This document shows, piece after piece, positions 28,286 through 36,616 of a stretch of 64,000 nucleotides of DNA. Within the stretch, counting starts at the first letter, position 1. Every line of letters begins with the position of its first letter. A model generated the notes under the pieces. It saw nothing but the letters and a program-made list of their open reading frames with translations. It ran no database searches and was not told where the DNA came from. The DNA comes from Thermodesulfovibrio aggregans. GTDB taxonomy: Bacteria > Nitrospirota > Thermodesulfovibrionia > Thermodesulfovibrionales > Thermodesulfovibrionaceae. The stretch spans positions 62,001 to 126,000 of the forward strand of contig NZ_BCNO01000002.1 of the NCBI RefSeq assembly GCF_001514535.1, written 5' to 3'. Made by a program: the position numbers and the translations under genes.

Positions 28286-30153
28286 AAAAGGTAGTTCTTG
28301 GTACAGCAGGACATATTGATCATGGCAAAAGTGCTATTGTAAAAGCATTAACAGGCATTGATCCTGACAGGCTTAAGGAAGAAAAAGAAAGAGGCATCAC
28401 AATTGACCTGGGATTTGCAAACATAAAGTATCCAGACCTTATTGTTGGCATTGTTGATGTTCCAGGACATGAGAGACTTATCAGAAATATGCTTGCTGGT
28501 GTTGGTGGAATTGATATAGTTATGCTTGTGGTAGCTGCAGATGAGGGAGTAATGCCCCAGACAAAAGAACACATGGCAATATGTGATTTACTTCAAATAA
28601 AATCAGGGTTGATTGCACTAAATAAAGTTGATCTTGTTGATGAGGAAACATTGGAGTTTGCAAAAGAAGACATAAAAGAAGCAGTTAAAGGAACATTTCT
28701 TGAAAATGCTCAAATAATACCTATTTCAGCAAAAACTGGATATAATATTGAACTTCTAAAAGAAAAAATCAGAGAACTCGCACTTTCAGTCAAAGAAAAA
28801 TCAACAGGTGGAATATTTAGAATGCCAATTGACAGAGTCTTTACTTTAAAAGGCTTTGGAACTGTTGTTACGGGCACTGTTCTTTCAGGAAAAATCTCTG
28901 TTGACTCTCCAGTAGAGATTATTCCAGCAGGAATCAGTTCAAAAATAAGAGGACTTCAGAGTCACGGACAAAAGCTTGAAGAAGCCTATGCAGGACAGAG
29001 AGTTGGAATTAATCTTCATGGAGTATCCAGGGAAGAGATTAAAAGAGGAGATGTTGTAACAGTGCCACAAAAACTCAAACCTACCAACTTTCTGGAAGTA
29101 AGAATAAAACTTTTAAAAGACATAAAACCCTTGAAAGATGGCTCACCTATTCACTTTTATCTTACTACATCAGAAACAGTGGGAAAGATAAAGCTTTTTA
29201 ATAAATCTGAAATTTTACCTCAAGAGGAAGCATTTGCTTATGTGAAACTACAGAAACCCATCGTTGCCATGGCTCAGGATAAGTTTATTCTGAGAAGATT
29301 TTCTCCCCTTGAAACCATCGGAGGAGGAGTTGTTCTTGACCCTCAGCCACCTTTAAAGAAAAAAGACAGAACACTCGAGCATCTTGAAGTGCTATCCAAT
29401 GGAAGTCTTACAGAAAAAATAGAAATTAAAATCAAAAGAAAAGCATTTGCAGGTATGTCAATCTCAGAGCTGGAGGGCTGGATAAATGAAGATATAAAAG
29501 ATATAAGAAAAGCAGTGGACGAACTTACAGAAAAAGGAAAAATTATAAAAGCAGAAGATCATCTCTTCCATATTGAAGTATTCAATACCTTTAAACTGTC
29601 TGTTTTGAATTTTCTTAGGGAATTTCACAGGGAAAATCCATTTAAAGATGGCTTACCCAAGGAGGAACTGAAGACAAAGCTTGCGCTTGACAGGTCACTC
29701 GAAGTTTTAAAACTTTTACCACATATTGGGGAAATTTCATTAGAAGGTAATAAAATAAAACTAAAATCAGCTACCACAGAAGAGATTGATCCTTCCCTTG
29801 AGGAAAAAATAATAAAGGAACTGAAAAAAGACTTTCAACCACCACTTTTAGAAGATCTAGCTCAGATACTCTCAATTTCCCAGTCAAAATTAGCAGACAT
29901 ATTAAAAATAATCACGAAAAAAGGAAAGATAGTGCGAATAAATGATTCCCTCTATCTTACTGCTGAGAATTATGTTAAAATGCTTGAATTAGTTAAAGAA
30001 TTCTTTTCAAAAAAGAACGAAATGACAGTTTCAGAATTTAGAACTCTTCTCAATACTACAAGAAGATATGCCATAGCCTATCTTGAACATCTTGATTCTC
30101 AAAAAATTACACTTCGCATCGGAGATATAAGAAAGATGGTTAAAAGAGGATAA
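28282..30153 (+). CDS. selB: Selenocysteine-specific elongation factor
   Basis: 623 residues. The GTPase domain has GHIDHGKS (residues 10-17), ERGITIDLGFA and DVPGHERLI, the SelB version of the EF-Tu G motifs, with NKVD further on. EF-Tu-like domains II and III follow, then a series of winged-helix domains at the C-terminus that bind the SECIS hairpin in mRNA. The length is normal. Its presence implies selenocysteine incorporation in this organism; selA, selC and selD are not in the window. It is translationally coupled to hisH, and the htrA gene starts 2 bases after its stop. Confidence 0.95.
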   Translation: MKKVVLGTAGHIDHGKSAIVKALTGIDPDRLKEEKERGITIDLGFANIKYPDLIVGIVDVPGHERLIRNMLAGVGGIDIVMLVVAADEGVMPQTKEHMAICDLLQIKSGLIALNKVDLVDEETLEFAKEDIKEAVKGTFLENAQIIPISAKTGYNIELLKEKIRELALSVKEKSTGGIFRMPIDRVFTLKGFGTVVTGTVLSGKISVDSPVEIIPAGISSKIRGLQSHGQKLEEAYAGQRVGINLHGVSREEIKRGDVVTVPQKLKPTNFLEVRIKLLKDIKPLKDGSPIHFYLTTSETVGKIKLFNKSEILPQEEAFAYVKLQKPIVAMAQDKFILRRFSPLETIGGGVVLDPQPPLKKKDRTLEHLEVLSNGSLTEKIEIKIKRKAFAGMSISELEGWINEDIKDIRKAVDELTEKGKIIKAEDHLFHIEVFNTFKLSVLNFLREFHRENPFKDGLPKEELKTKLALDRSLEVLKLLPHIGEISLEGNKIKLKSATTEEIDPSLEEKIIKELKKDFQPPLLEDLAQILSISQSKLADILKIITKKGKIVRINDSLYLTAENYVKMLELVKEFFSKKNEMTVSEFRTLLNTTRRYAIAYLEHLDSQKITLRIGDIRKMVKRG

Positions 30154-30154
30154 A

Positions 30155-31585
30155 ATGACAAAAAGAAAAGTTGCTCTAATTATTTTAGCTTTTCTCTTTG
30201 GTTGTCTAACAGGAATAACAATATTTTATCTGAAAACTACTCCAAGACACTCTATCCCTATTTACAGAGATATTGCTGAACCTGTTAAAAGTTTTGCTGA
30301 AATAGTGAAGACAGTTTCTCCTTCAGTTGTAAATATCTCTACAACAAGAACAGTACAGAACCCTCCAACACTTGAAGATCTTTTTGAATTTTTACCACCC
30401 TATGGAAATTCTCAGGGTAAAAAATGGAAAGAAACAAGCATGGGCTCAGGTGTCATTGTTTCTCCTGATGGATATATTCTTACAAACTATCATGTTATTG
30501 AACAAGCAGAAGAGATAAAGGTAACTCTTTATGACAGAAGAGCTTTTAGAGCTTCTCTGGTAGGTGCTGATCCAAAAACAGATCTTGCAGTAATTAAAAT
30601 AGATGCAAAAGATTTACCTGTAGCTTCATGGGGAAATTCAGACAATCTTCAAGTAGGAGATTTTGTTCTTGCCATAGGCAATCCCTATGGATTAACTCAC
30701 ACAGTTACAATGGGAATTATAAGTGCTACAGGAAGGGCAGATGTAGGAATAGCTGATTACGAAGATTTTATTCAAACAGATGCAGCCATTAATCCTGGAA
30801 ACTCAGGAGGTCCTCTTGTAAACATAAAAGGAGAGATTATAGGAATAAACACAGCAATATTTTCAAGAACAGGTGGATATCAAGGGATAGGTTTTGCTGT
30901 TCCAAGCAATATGGCTCGCATAATAAAAGATAGCTTAATAAAAGAGGGCAAAGTAATAAGAGGATGGATAGGAATAATGGTTCAGGACTTAACAGCAGAG
31001 CTTGCAGAAAGATTTGATCTAAAAGAATCATATGGAGTAATAATTACTGATGTAACGAAACAATCACCCGCTTATAAAGCAGGACTAAGAAGAGGTGACA
31101 TTATTCTTGAGTATGATGGTAAGAAGATAACAGAGAGCGCTATACTCAGAAATCTTGTAGCTCAAAGCAAAATTGGTTCAATTATGAATTTAAAATTTTT
31201 TAGAGAGGGACAAATTTATACAACCTCTTTAACAATTGCTCAACTTCCTTCAGAACCTGTTCAAGAACTTAAAATTTTAAAAAAATCAACAGGAAAAGCT
31301 GAAAACCCTCTTAAGGGACTATCAGTAGTAGATCTTGATCCATCTATGGCAAAACAAATTGGAGCTGATCCTGATGACAGAGGTGTTGTGGTCTACAAAA
31401 TTGAACCAGGTTCACCTGCTGAAAATACAGGACTTAAAAAAGGGGATTTAATAATGGAAATTGAAAGGCAGAGAATAATGTCTGTGTCCGATTTTCAAAA
31501 AGCAGTACAGAAAATCTCAAGACCTGATATTCTGGTTTTGATAAACAGAGGTGGCAAAAAATTTTATGTGATTTTGGGATCATGA
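30155..31585 (+). CDS. degP: DegP/DegQ (HtrA)-family periplasmic serine protease
   Basis: 476 residues. An N-terminal signal anchor (ALIILAFLFGCLTGITIF) is followed by a trypsin-like domain with catalytic His (TNYHVIEQ), Asp (TDLAVIKI) and Ser (NPGNSGGPLVN), then two PDZ domains (about 275-360 and 390-476). It degrades or refolds damaged proteins in the periplasm. A proline-rich segment (FEFLPPYGNSQGKKWK) forms the LA-loop region. It is packed between selB (2 bases) and the PIN-TRAM gene (4-base overlap). DegP versus DegQ cannot be settled from sequence alone. Confidence 0.92.
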   Translation: MTKRKVALIILAFLFGCLTGITIFYLKTTPRHSIPIYRDIAEPVKSFAEIVKTVSPSVVNISTTRTVQNPPTLEDLFEFLPPYGNSQGKKWKETSMGSGVIVSPDGYILTNYHVIEQAEEIKVTLYDRRAFRASLVGADPKTDLAVIKIDAKDLPVASWGNSDNLQVGDFVLAIGNPYGLTHTVTMGIISATGRADVGIADYEDFIQTDAAINPGNSGGPLVNIKGEIIGINTAIFSRTGGYQGIGFAVPSNMARIIKDSLIKEGKVIRGWIGIMVQDLTAELAERFDLKESYGVIITDVTKQSPAYKAGLRRGDIILEYDGKKITESAILRNLVAQSKIGSIMNLKFFREGQIYTTSLTIAQLPSEPVQELKILKKSTGKAENPLKGLSVVDLDPSMAKQIGADPDDRGVVVYKIEPGSPAENTGLKKGDLIMEIERQRIMSVSDFQKAVQKISRPDILVLINRGGKKFYVILGS

Positions 31586-32637
31586 GCCTGTTAATTTTTC
31601 TTTTTTTGATAACTCTGTTTATAGGAAGTTTTGTTCATTTAGAGACTTCAACCTTCATCAATCCTTTTATAAAAAGCATAATTGTCTTGTTTTGTAGCCT
31701 TCTTTTATTCATTTTTATCTACCTGAAACTTAGAAAAATGAAAAGTTCTCAAATTTTATTCGGAATTTCAGGACTTTTTTTAGGAATTCTCACGGGATTT
31801 CTTCTAAGCATACCTCTACTAATTTTATCCAATTATTCTGTCATTCCGAGGGACTCGATGTCCCGAGAAATCTCACTTTCCTATCTTCAGTTTCTTGCCT
31901 TCAGCATTATCACTGGCTTTGGATATGCTGGTGCACTTCTTGGTCTAAAACAAGCTAAAACAACTAAAATTGCAGATATTTTATGGATAATTAAAAAAGA
32001 GGTTATATGGGAAGAGCCAAAAATTCTTGATACCAATGTTCTTATTGATGGTAGAATTGCTGATCTTGTAGAACTAGGTTTTATAAAAGGAACAATATTG
32101 ATTCCAAGATTTGTTCTAAGAGAAATCCAATATATTGCCGACTCACCGGATCCTCTTAGAAGAGCTAAAGGCAAAAGAGCACTTGATATACTTCAAAAAA
32201 TAAAAAAGGCAGAAAAAATAAAATTTGACATCATAGAAAAAGACATCCCAGAGATAAAAGACGTTGATACAAAACTTGTTGAAATTACAAGAACCCTTAG
32301 GGGTACCCTTATTACAAATGATTTAAATCTTATAAAAATCGCCCAATTAAGAGGTGTGCCTGTGTTAAATATAAATGAACTTGCTCAGGTAATGAGACCT
32401 CCTGTGCTCCCTGGTGAGGTTTTAAAACTTTTTATAGTTAAAGAGGGAAAAGAGCCTGATCAGGGAGTTGGTTATCTTGATGATGGAACAATGGTAGTAG
32501 TTGAGGAAGGGAGACAATACATTGGAAAAAGCATAGATGTAGTGATTCATAGTGTTTTGCAAACATCAACAGGAAGAATGATATTTGGAAAACCAAAAAT
32601 TAAAGATTCCTCTGACGAAATTCAAGATGAAGTGTAG
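31582..32637 (+). CDS. Membrane-anchored PIN-TRAM domain protein (YacL-like)
   Basis: 351 residues: about four membrane spans in the first 130 residues, a PIN nuclease domain with acidic residues in LDTNVLIDGRIAD, and TNDLNLIKIA, then a TRAM RNA-binding domain (GVGYLDDGTMVVVEEGRQYIG). It resembles Bacillus YacL. PIN domains usually cut RNA, but no target is known for this family. It overlaps degP by 4 bases and ispDF by 11 bases; a PIN-TRAM gene next to ispD is a common arrangement. Confidence 0.9.
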   Translation: MSLLIFLFLITLFIGSFVHLETSTFINPFIKSIIVLFCSLLLFIFIYLKLRKMKSSQILFGISGLFLGILTGFLLSIPLLILSNYSVIPRDSMSREISLSYLQFLAFSIITGFGYAGALLGLKQAKTTKIADILWIIKKEVIWEEPKILDTNVLIDGRIADLVELGFIKGTILIPRFVLREIQYIADSPDPLRRAKGKRALDILQKIKKAEKIKFDIIEKDIPEIKDVDTKLVEITRTLRGTLITNDLNLIKIAQLRGVPVLNINELAQVMRPPVLPGEVLKLFIVKEGKEPDQGVGYLDDGTMVVVEEGRQYIGKSIDVVIHSVLQTSTGRMIFGKPKIKDSSDEIQDEV

Positions 32638-33790
32638 CGCCATAATAGTTGCAGCAGGCATAGGGAAAAGATTTGGTTCATCAGAGAAAGTTTTTTTTGA
32701 AGTCAATGGTAAACCTCTTTTTATATGGGCTTTACAGATATTTGAAAATCTAGAATTTATCAATGATATCTGGATTGTAACAAGAAAAGAAGCATTTGAA
32801 AAAGCATACGGATACTTAAAAAAATTCAACATTAAAAAAGTTAGAGAAATCATAGAAGGGGGAAAAGAAAGACAGGACTCTGTTTACAATGCTTTAAAAT
32901 CAATTTCTCATAATACAGATATTGTTTTAATTCATGATGCAGCCCGTCCTCTTGTAAGTAAAGAGTTAGTAGAAAGAGTTTATTATTCTCTTGATCCAAA
33001 TATTGACGGAGTAGTGCCAGTTACAAAAATATCTGATACAGTTAAATGGATAAAAAGAGGGAACATAATTGGTGGTACTCTTAATAGAGAAATTCTCAGA
33101 GCAGTGCAAACACCGCAAGCATTTTGGTATAAAAAAATCATGGAAGCCTATAAAAAAGCTTACGATGAGGGTGTTTACGGAACAGATGATGCATTCCTGA
33201 TAGAAAGATACGGTGGTAAAGTCTGTACAGTTGAAGGAGATGAAAAAAACATTAAAATAACCACAAAACAGGATATTGAAAAGATGGAATCATATCTAAA
33301 TATTAACAGTATTTACAACATAAGAGTTGGTATTGGATATGACAGCCACAGGCTTGTCTCAGGAAGAAAACTTATCATTGGTGGAGTTGAAATACCCTAT
33401 GAAAAAGGCCTCGCAGGACACTCAGATGCTGATGTACTCATTCATGCAATAATTGATGCATTAATGGGGGCTGCAGGAGCAGGTGATATAGGAATGCATT
33501 TTCCCGATTCGGATCCTCAGTATAAAGATATTTCAAGCCTTGTTTTACTTGAAAAAGCTTTAAAGTTTGTAAAAGAGCAAAAAATTGAACCACTCTGGAT
33601 TGATTGCACAGTCTTTGCAGAAAAACCAAAACTAAGTCCCTATATTCCAAAAATGATAGAAAACTTACAGAAACTTGGATTAAATGTAAACATTAAAGCT
33701 AAAACTGGCGAAGGAATTGGATTTGTAGGAAGAGGTGAAGGGATAGCTGCTCAGGCAGTATGCCTGAGCAGAATTAAGTTAGAACCTTAA
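32627..33790 (+). CDS. ispDF: Bifunctional IspD/IspF of the MEP isoprenoid pathway
   Basis: 387 residues. The N-terminal half is the cytidylyltransferase (IVAAGIGKRFGSSEKVFF, HDAARPLVS, AVQTPQAF), which makes CDP-methylerythritol. The C-terminal half is the cyclodiphosphate synthase with metal ligands in VGIGYDSHR and GHSDADVLIHAI, and FPDSDPQYK. Fusion of two non-consecutive steps is known in several phyla. Start ATG 32627 is chosen at the beginning of the conserved sequence; it overlaps the preceding gene by 11 bases. The 3' end overlaps the convergent FMN-enzyme gene by 12 bases. Confidence 0.93.
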   Translation: MKCSAIIVAAGIGKRFGSSEKVFFEVNGKPLFIWALQIFENLEFINDIWIVTRKEAFEKAYGYLKKFNIKKVREIIEGGKERQDSVYNALKSISHNTDIVLIHDAARPLVSKELVERVYYSLDPNIDGVVPVTKISDTVKWIKRGNIIGGTLNREILRAVQTPQAFWYKKIMEAYKKAYDEGVYGTDDAFLIERYGGKVCTVEGDEKNIKITTKQDIEKMESYLNINSIYNIRVGIGYDSHRLVSGRKLIIGGVEIPYEKGLAGHSDADVLIHAIIDALMGAAGAGDIGMHFPDSDPQYKDISSLVLLEKALKFVKEQKIEPLWIDCTVFAEKPKLSPYIPKMIENLQKLGLNVNIKAKTGEGIGFVGRGEGIAAQAVCLSRIKLEP

Positions 33791-34795
33791 AATAGTTTTC
33801 GGAACGCTCTTGACTGAGGCAACACCAGTAAGAAGCATCGCCTGTTTAAGTTCGTTCTTTATGTTTTCAAAATAAAGCTTAAGTCCATCTCTTCCACCGC
33901 CAAAAACAGCAACCACAACAGGTCTTCCAATAAGCACAGCATCTGCGCCTAAAGCGAGAAGTTTAAGAACATCAACACCTGAACGAACTCCCCCATCGGC
34001 AATAATTGTTATCTTACCCTTAAGTTTCTCAGTAATCTCAGGCAAAACATCTGCAACACCCGGGGTATGGTCAAGAATTCTTCCACCGTGATTTGACACA
34101 ACAATTGCTTTAACACCAAGGTTGTATGCTATCTCAGCTTCTTTAAGGGTCATAATTCCTTTTAAAATAAAGGGAAGTTCTGTTGCCTTAACAAGCTCTT
34201 CTATCTCCTTTGGAGACTTTGGGCTTACTGGCTGCCCCTTGAGTGCCATCGTAATCAAACCTGCGCCGTCAATATCAACTCCCACAGCTATTGCTCCAGC
34301 ATCCTCTGCCTGCCTAATTCTCTTTATTATCTCCTCCTGTGCCCGTGGTTTAATTATAGGAACTCCTTTACCATTGTTTTTCTTAATTGCACTAATTCCA
34401 CTTCCATACATTGTCGGATCTGCTCCGTCACCGGTCCATCCAATCGTTCCTGCCATAAGTGAGCCTGCAATTACTTCCTCACAGTAAACCTCCTCGGTAA
34501 TAGCTCCTCCCATGTTGTATGTTGTGCCAGTTATTGGAGCTGCCATTACAGGAAGAGAAAGATTCTGCCCAAAAATTTCAATTGCTGTCTCAGGCTCTTT
34601 AACATCATGAATAGTTGAAAGATTTAGCTTAATTCTATTTAAGGCTTCCACATTAGCTTTAAAAGAAGAACCAGTTCCAACTCCTCCCATCCCTGGCACT
34701 TCTCCTGCACAGGCAATACCGTTACATACAGGACATACACGACAGTAAGGCTTGAGTTTTTCTCTTGCAGTTTTTTTAATTTCTTGCCAGTTCAT
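33779..34795 (-). CDS. FMN-dependent alpha-hydroxy-acid dehydrogenase-like protein
   Basis: 338 residues from ATG 34795, where AAGGAGGT is well spaced; a further Met at 34837 lacks a site. The TIM-barrel end is clear: LPFILKGIMT, VVSNHGGR and IIADGGVRSG with the phosphate-binding GADAVLIGRP. This resembles the lactate/glycolate oxidase family, with the catalytic His in SNHGGR. The N-terminus adds CRVCPVCNGIACAGEVPGMGG, whose cysteines (CxxC-x4-C) are unusual for that family and could bind metal. The substrate is unknown; lactate-type and isopentenyl-isomerase-like roles are both possible. Confidence 0.8.
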   Translation of the reverse strand: MNWQEIKKTAREKLKPYCRVCPVCNGIACAGEVPGMGGVGTGSSFKANVEALNRIKLNLSTIHDVKEPETAIEIFGQNLSLPVMAAPITGTTYNMGGAITEEVYCEEVIAGSLMAGTIGWTGDGADPTMYGSGISAIKKNNGKGVPIIKPRAQEEIIKRIRQAEDAGAIAVGVDIDGAGLITMALKGQPVSPKSPKEIEELVKATELPFILKGIMTLKEAEIAYNLGVKAIVVSNHGGRILDHTPGVADVLPEITEKLKGKITIIADGGVRSGVDVLKLLALGADAVLIGRPVVVAVFGGGRDGLKLYFENIKNELKQAMLLTGVASVKSVPKTILRF

Positions 34796-34840
34796 CCCGA
34801 CCTCCTTAAAATGTGATAAAATTATATTATAAAACAAATC

Positions 34841-34913
34841 GGGCGGTTAGCTCAGTTGGGAGAGCGCCAGAATCGCACTCTGGAGGTCGGGGGTTCGACT
34901 CCCCCACCGTCCA
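34841..34913 (+). tRNA. tRNA-Ala(CGC)
   Basis: 73 bases, CCA not encoded. Acceptor GGGCGGT pairs with ACCGTCC, including the G3-U70 pair that defines alanine tRNAs. Anticodon stem CCAGA/TCTGG encloses ATCGCAC, so the anticodon is CGC (reads GCG). T arm GGGGGTTCGACTCCCCC. A TATTAT box at 34825-34830 lies 10 bases upstream. An integrase remnant starts 38 bases downstream, as is common where elements insert at tRNA genes. Confidence 0.95.
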
Positions 34914-34951
34914 TTAAGTAAAATCAAGGGTTTCCACCACATAGCACAATC

Positions 34952-35386
34952 CTAAAAATTGGTTACTGTGTCAGTTTTTGTGTCACTTATTTTTTTTGAT
35001 GTTGAAAAAATGCGGCTGAGACAGCTTACAGCTCTGGATTTATGTTCTGGTGCAAGGTGTGAGTATCTTAAGGTCATCTTAATGTCTTTGTGTCCCAAGA
35101 GTTCTTTAACAGTTGTAAGGTCAACTCCGTTCATAACAAGCTGGCTTGCAAAGGTGTGTCTTAAGTCGTGGAAGTGGAAGTCTTTAATGTCAGCCTTTCT
35201 TAAAACATGATTAAAGCTTCTTTTTACATCATAGTATCTTGTATTTGTTAGAGGATTCACAAAAACATAATCAACATCAATCTTTCTTTCTGTAAAAAGC
35301 GTTCTGAACAAAGACAGTAAAGTATCGTCCATTGGAATGTCTCTTCTTTCTGAGTTTTTTGTTTTCTCAATGTGGATGTATCCCCG
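34952..35386 (-). pseudogene. C-terminal remnant of a tyrosine recombinase (phage-type integrase)
   Basis: About 145 codons of the catalytic domain remain. IHIEKTKNSERRDIPM is the central strand region, FHDLRHTFASQL contains the second catalytic Arg box, HKDIKMTLRYSHL gives the His/Lys and the tyrosine. The first catalytic Arg box and the whole N-terminal DNA-binding part are missing; the frame meets a stop 24 codons before the internal Met at 35332. Beyond this the sequence no longer looks like integrase. Its 3' end points to tRNA-Ala(CGC). It marks the left end of the accessory island and is unlikely to be active. Confidence 0.75.
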
Positions 35387-35448
35387 ACTTTGACAGTTAA
35401 AAATTTAAAATCCTTTATTTTCAATATGTTAGGGCGCACCTGTCCTGT

Positions 35449-35640
35449 TTACTCCACTACAACTTCTTTGAGGATTACTGGCGGGATTTTTACTCCTAAG
35501 GCTCTCAATATCTGATTACTCTCTCTGCAGCTGTCCTTGCATAAACCTCTGTTTTTTCCGTCCTTATCTTTATCGCTCTTACTCTGTCAAGTTCCTCAAT
35601 AGCTTGCTCTGCCGTTATCCTCTGTTAACTTCCTCTGTAT
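35449..35640 (-). pseudogene. C-terminal fragment of an IS transposase (IS1634-like)
   Basis: On the minus strand one frame reads ITAEQAIEELDRVRAIKIRT and continues to ARTAAERVI, then a second frame completes ILRALGVKIPPVILKEVVVE with a stop at 35449. This resembles the tail of IS1634-type DDE transposases. One frameshift and the absence of the catalytic core show it is dead. The rest of the gene-free stretch 35387-35941 holds only AT-rich sequence and the repeat at 35798-35862. The family assignment is from memory of the C-terminal pattern and is moderate. Confidence 0.4.
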
Positions 35641-35797
35641 TACTCTTAATACGTAAAAACTTAAAAAACATAGCATTATATGTCCTGAAAATTCTCACTG
35701 AAAAATTACATTCTTCGATAAGTTTCTTTTCAATTTTTGTTTATTTAATATTTTCATAACTTGCATTCTATCTTTCCTCCTTACACATTTTTTCTCC

Positions 35798-35862
35798 CAT
35801 CTCCGTGTCCCCCCGTGTTCTCCGTGGTGAAAAAAATTATAAACCACAGAGGAGCACAGAGT
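35798..35862. repeat. Intergenic CTCCGTGT / CACAGAG repeat cluster
   Basis: Three tandem variants of CTCCGTGT (35800-35828) are followed, after an AT spacer, by complementary CCACAGAGGAGCACAGAG (35844-35861). TCCGTGGT and ACCACAGA form an imperfect hairpin. Short CACAGAG/CTCCGTG strings like this recur between genes in many bacteria. Purpose unknown; it lies in the gene-free part of the island. Confidence 0.45.
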
Positions 35863-35941
35863 GATTTTAAAACGAATAGAATTTGAGTTTTATAACTAAA
35901 GCTTGGTTTCATAAATAGTACTTTTTTTAATATTTCATTTA

Positions 35942-36613
35942 TTATAGTCTTAAAAGATATCCATTGTTTTTTAACCAATCCCTTGAATTTTCATAATTTG
36001 GCATTAGCATTTTTACTATATTCCAAAAAGCTTTTGAATGATTTTTTTGTTCAAGATGAGCAAGTTCATGGACAACAACATAGTCAATGACCGATAGAGG
36101 AGCCATTATTAGTCGCCAGGAAAAATTTAAGTTACCTCTGTGAGAGCAAGAACCCCATCTTACATTTGCATTCGTAATAGAGATTTTATTATATGTAAAT
36201 CCTCTTTTTTGAGCGTACCATTGGACCCGTTCCGAGATTTTTTCATAGGCTCTTTCTTTATACCAGCTGATAAGTAACTGCCTTGCCATTGGCTGATAAT
36301 CTCTCAAGAGAAAGAAACCATTATTAAACTTCAGTGGTGTATCCTGCTCATTAACTATGTACAATTGGTATGATTTTCCAAGATAGAGAAATCCCTCTCC
36401 ATTTACAAACTCTTTTTTGGCAAAATGTGGGTCTCTGGTGAGCACTTCATTTTTCTTTTTTTCTATCCACCTTATGTGTTTTGTGACAACTTTTTTTATA
36501 GTTTCTTCACTAACATCAAAGGGCGCCCTAACTATTAGGGTTGCATCGTCAGTTACCTGAAGGGCTATGGTTTTTCTTTTTGAGCGAATTATTTTGTCAA
36601 TTTTGAGTGTCAT
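35942..36613 (-). CDS. YgjP-like zinc metallopeptidase (DUF45)
   Basis: 223 residues. The zinc motif VVHELAHLEQKNHSKAFW carries HExxH with a downstream His, and NVRWGSCSHRGNLNFSWRLIM is the family signature before it. Proteins of this group (DUF45, YgjP/SprT-like) often sit beside type I restriction genes, as here, directly after hsdR with 3 bases between. The link to restriction is by location only; no substrate is known. Confidence 0.88.
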   Translation of the reverse strand: MTLKIDKIIRSKRKTIALQVTDDATLIVRAPFDVSEETIKKVVTKHIRWIEKKKNEVLTRDPHFAKKEFVNGEGFLYLGKSYQLYIVNEQDTPLKFNNGFFLLRDYQPMARQLLISWYKERAYEKISERVQWYAQKRGFTYNKISITNANVRWGSCSHRGNLNFSWRLIMAPLSVIDYVVVHELAHLEQKNHSKAFWNIVKMLMPNYENSRDWLKNNGYLLRL

Positions 36614-36616
36614 TGA

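Noticed and set aside
35798-35862. A CRISPR array
   Set aside because: Units are 8-10 bases, imperfect and without spacer structure; no cas gene is near.
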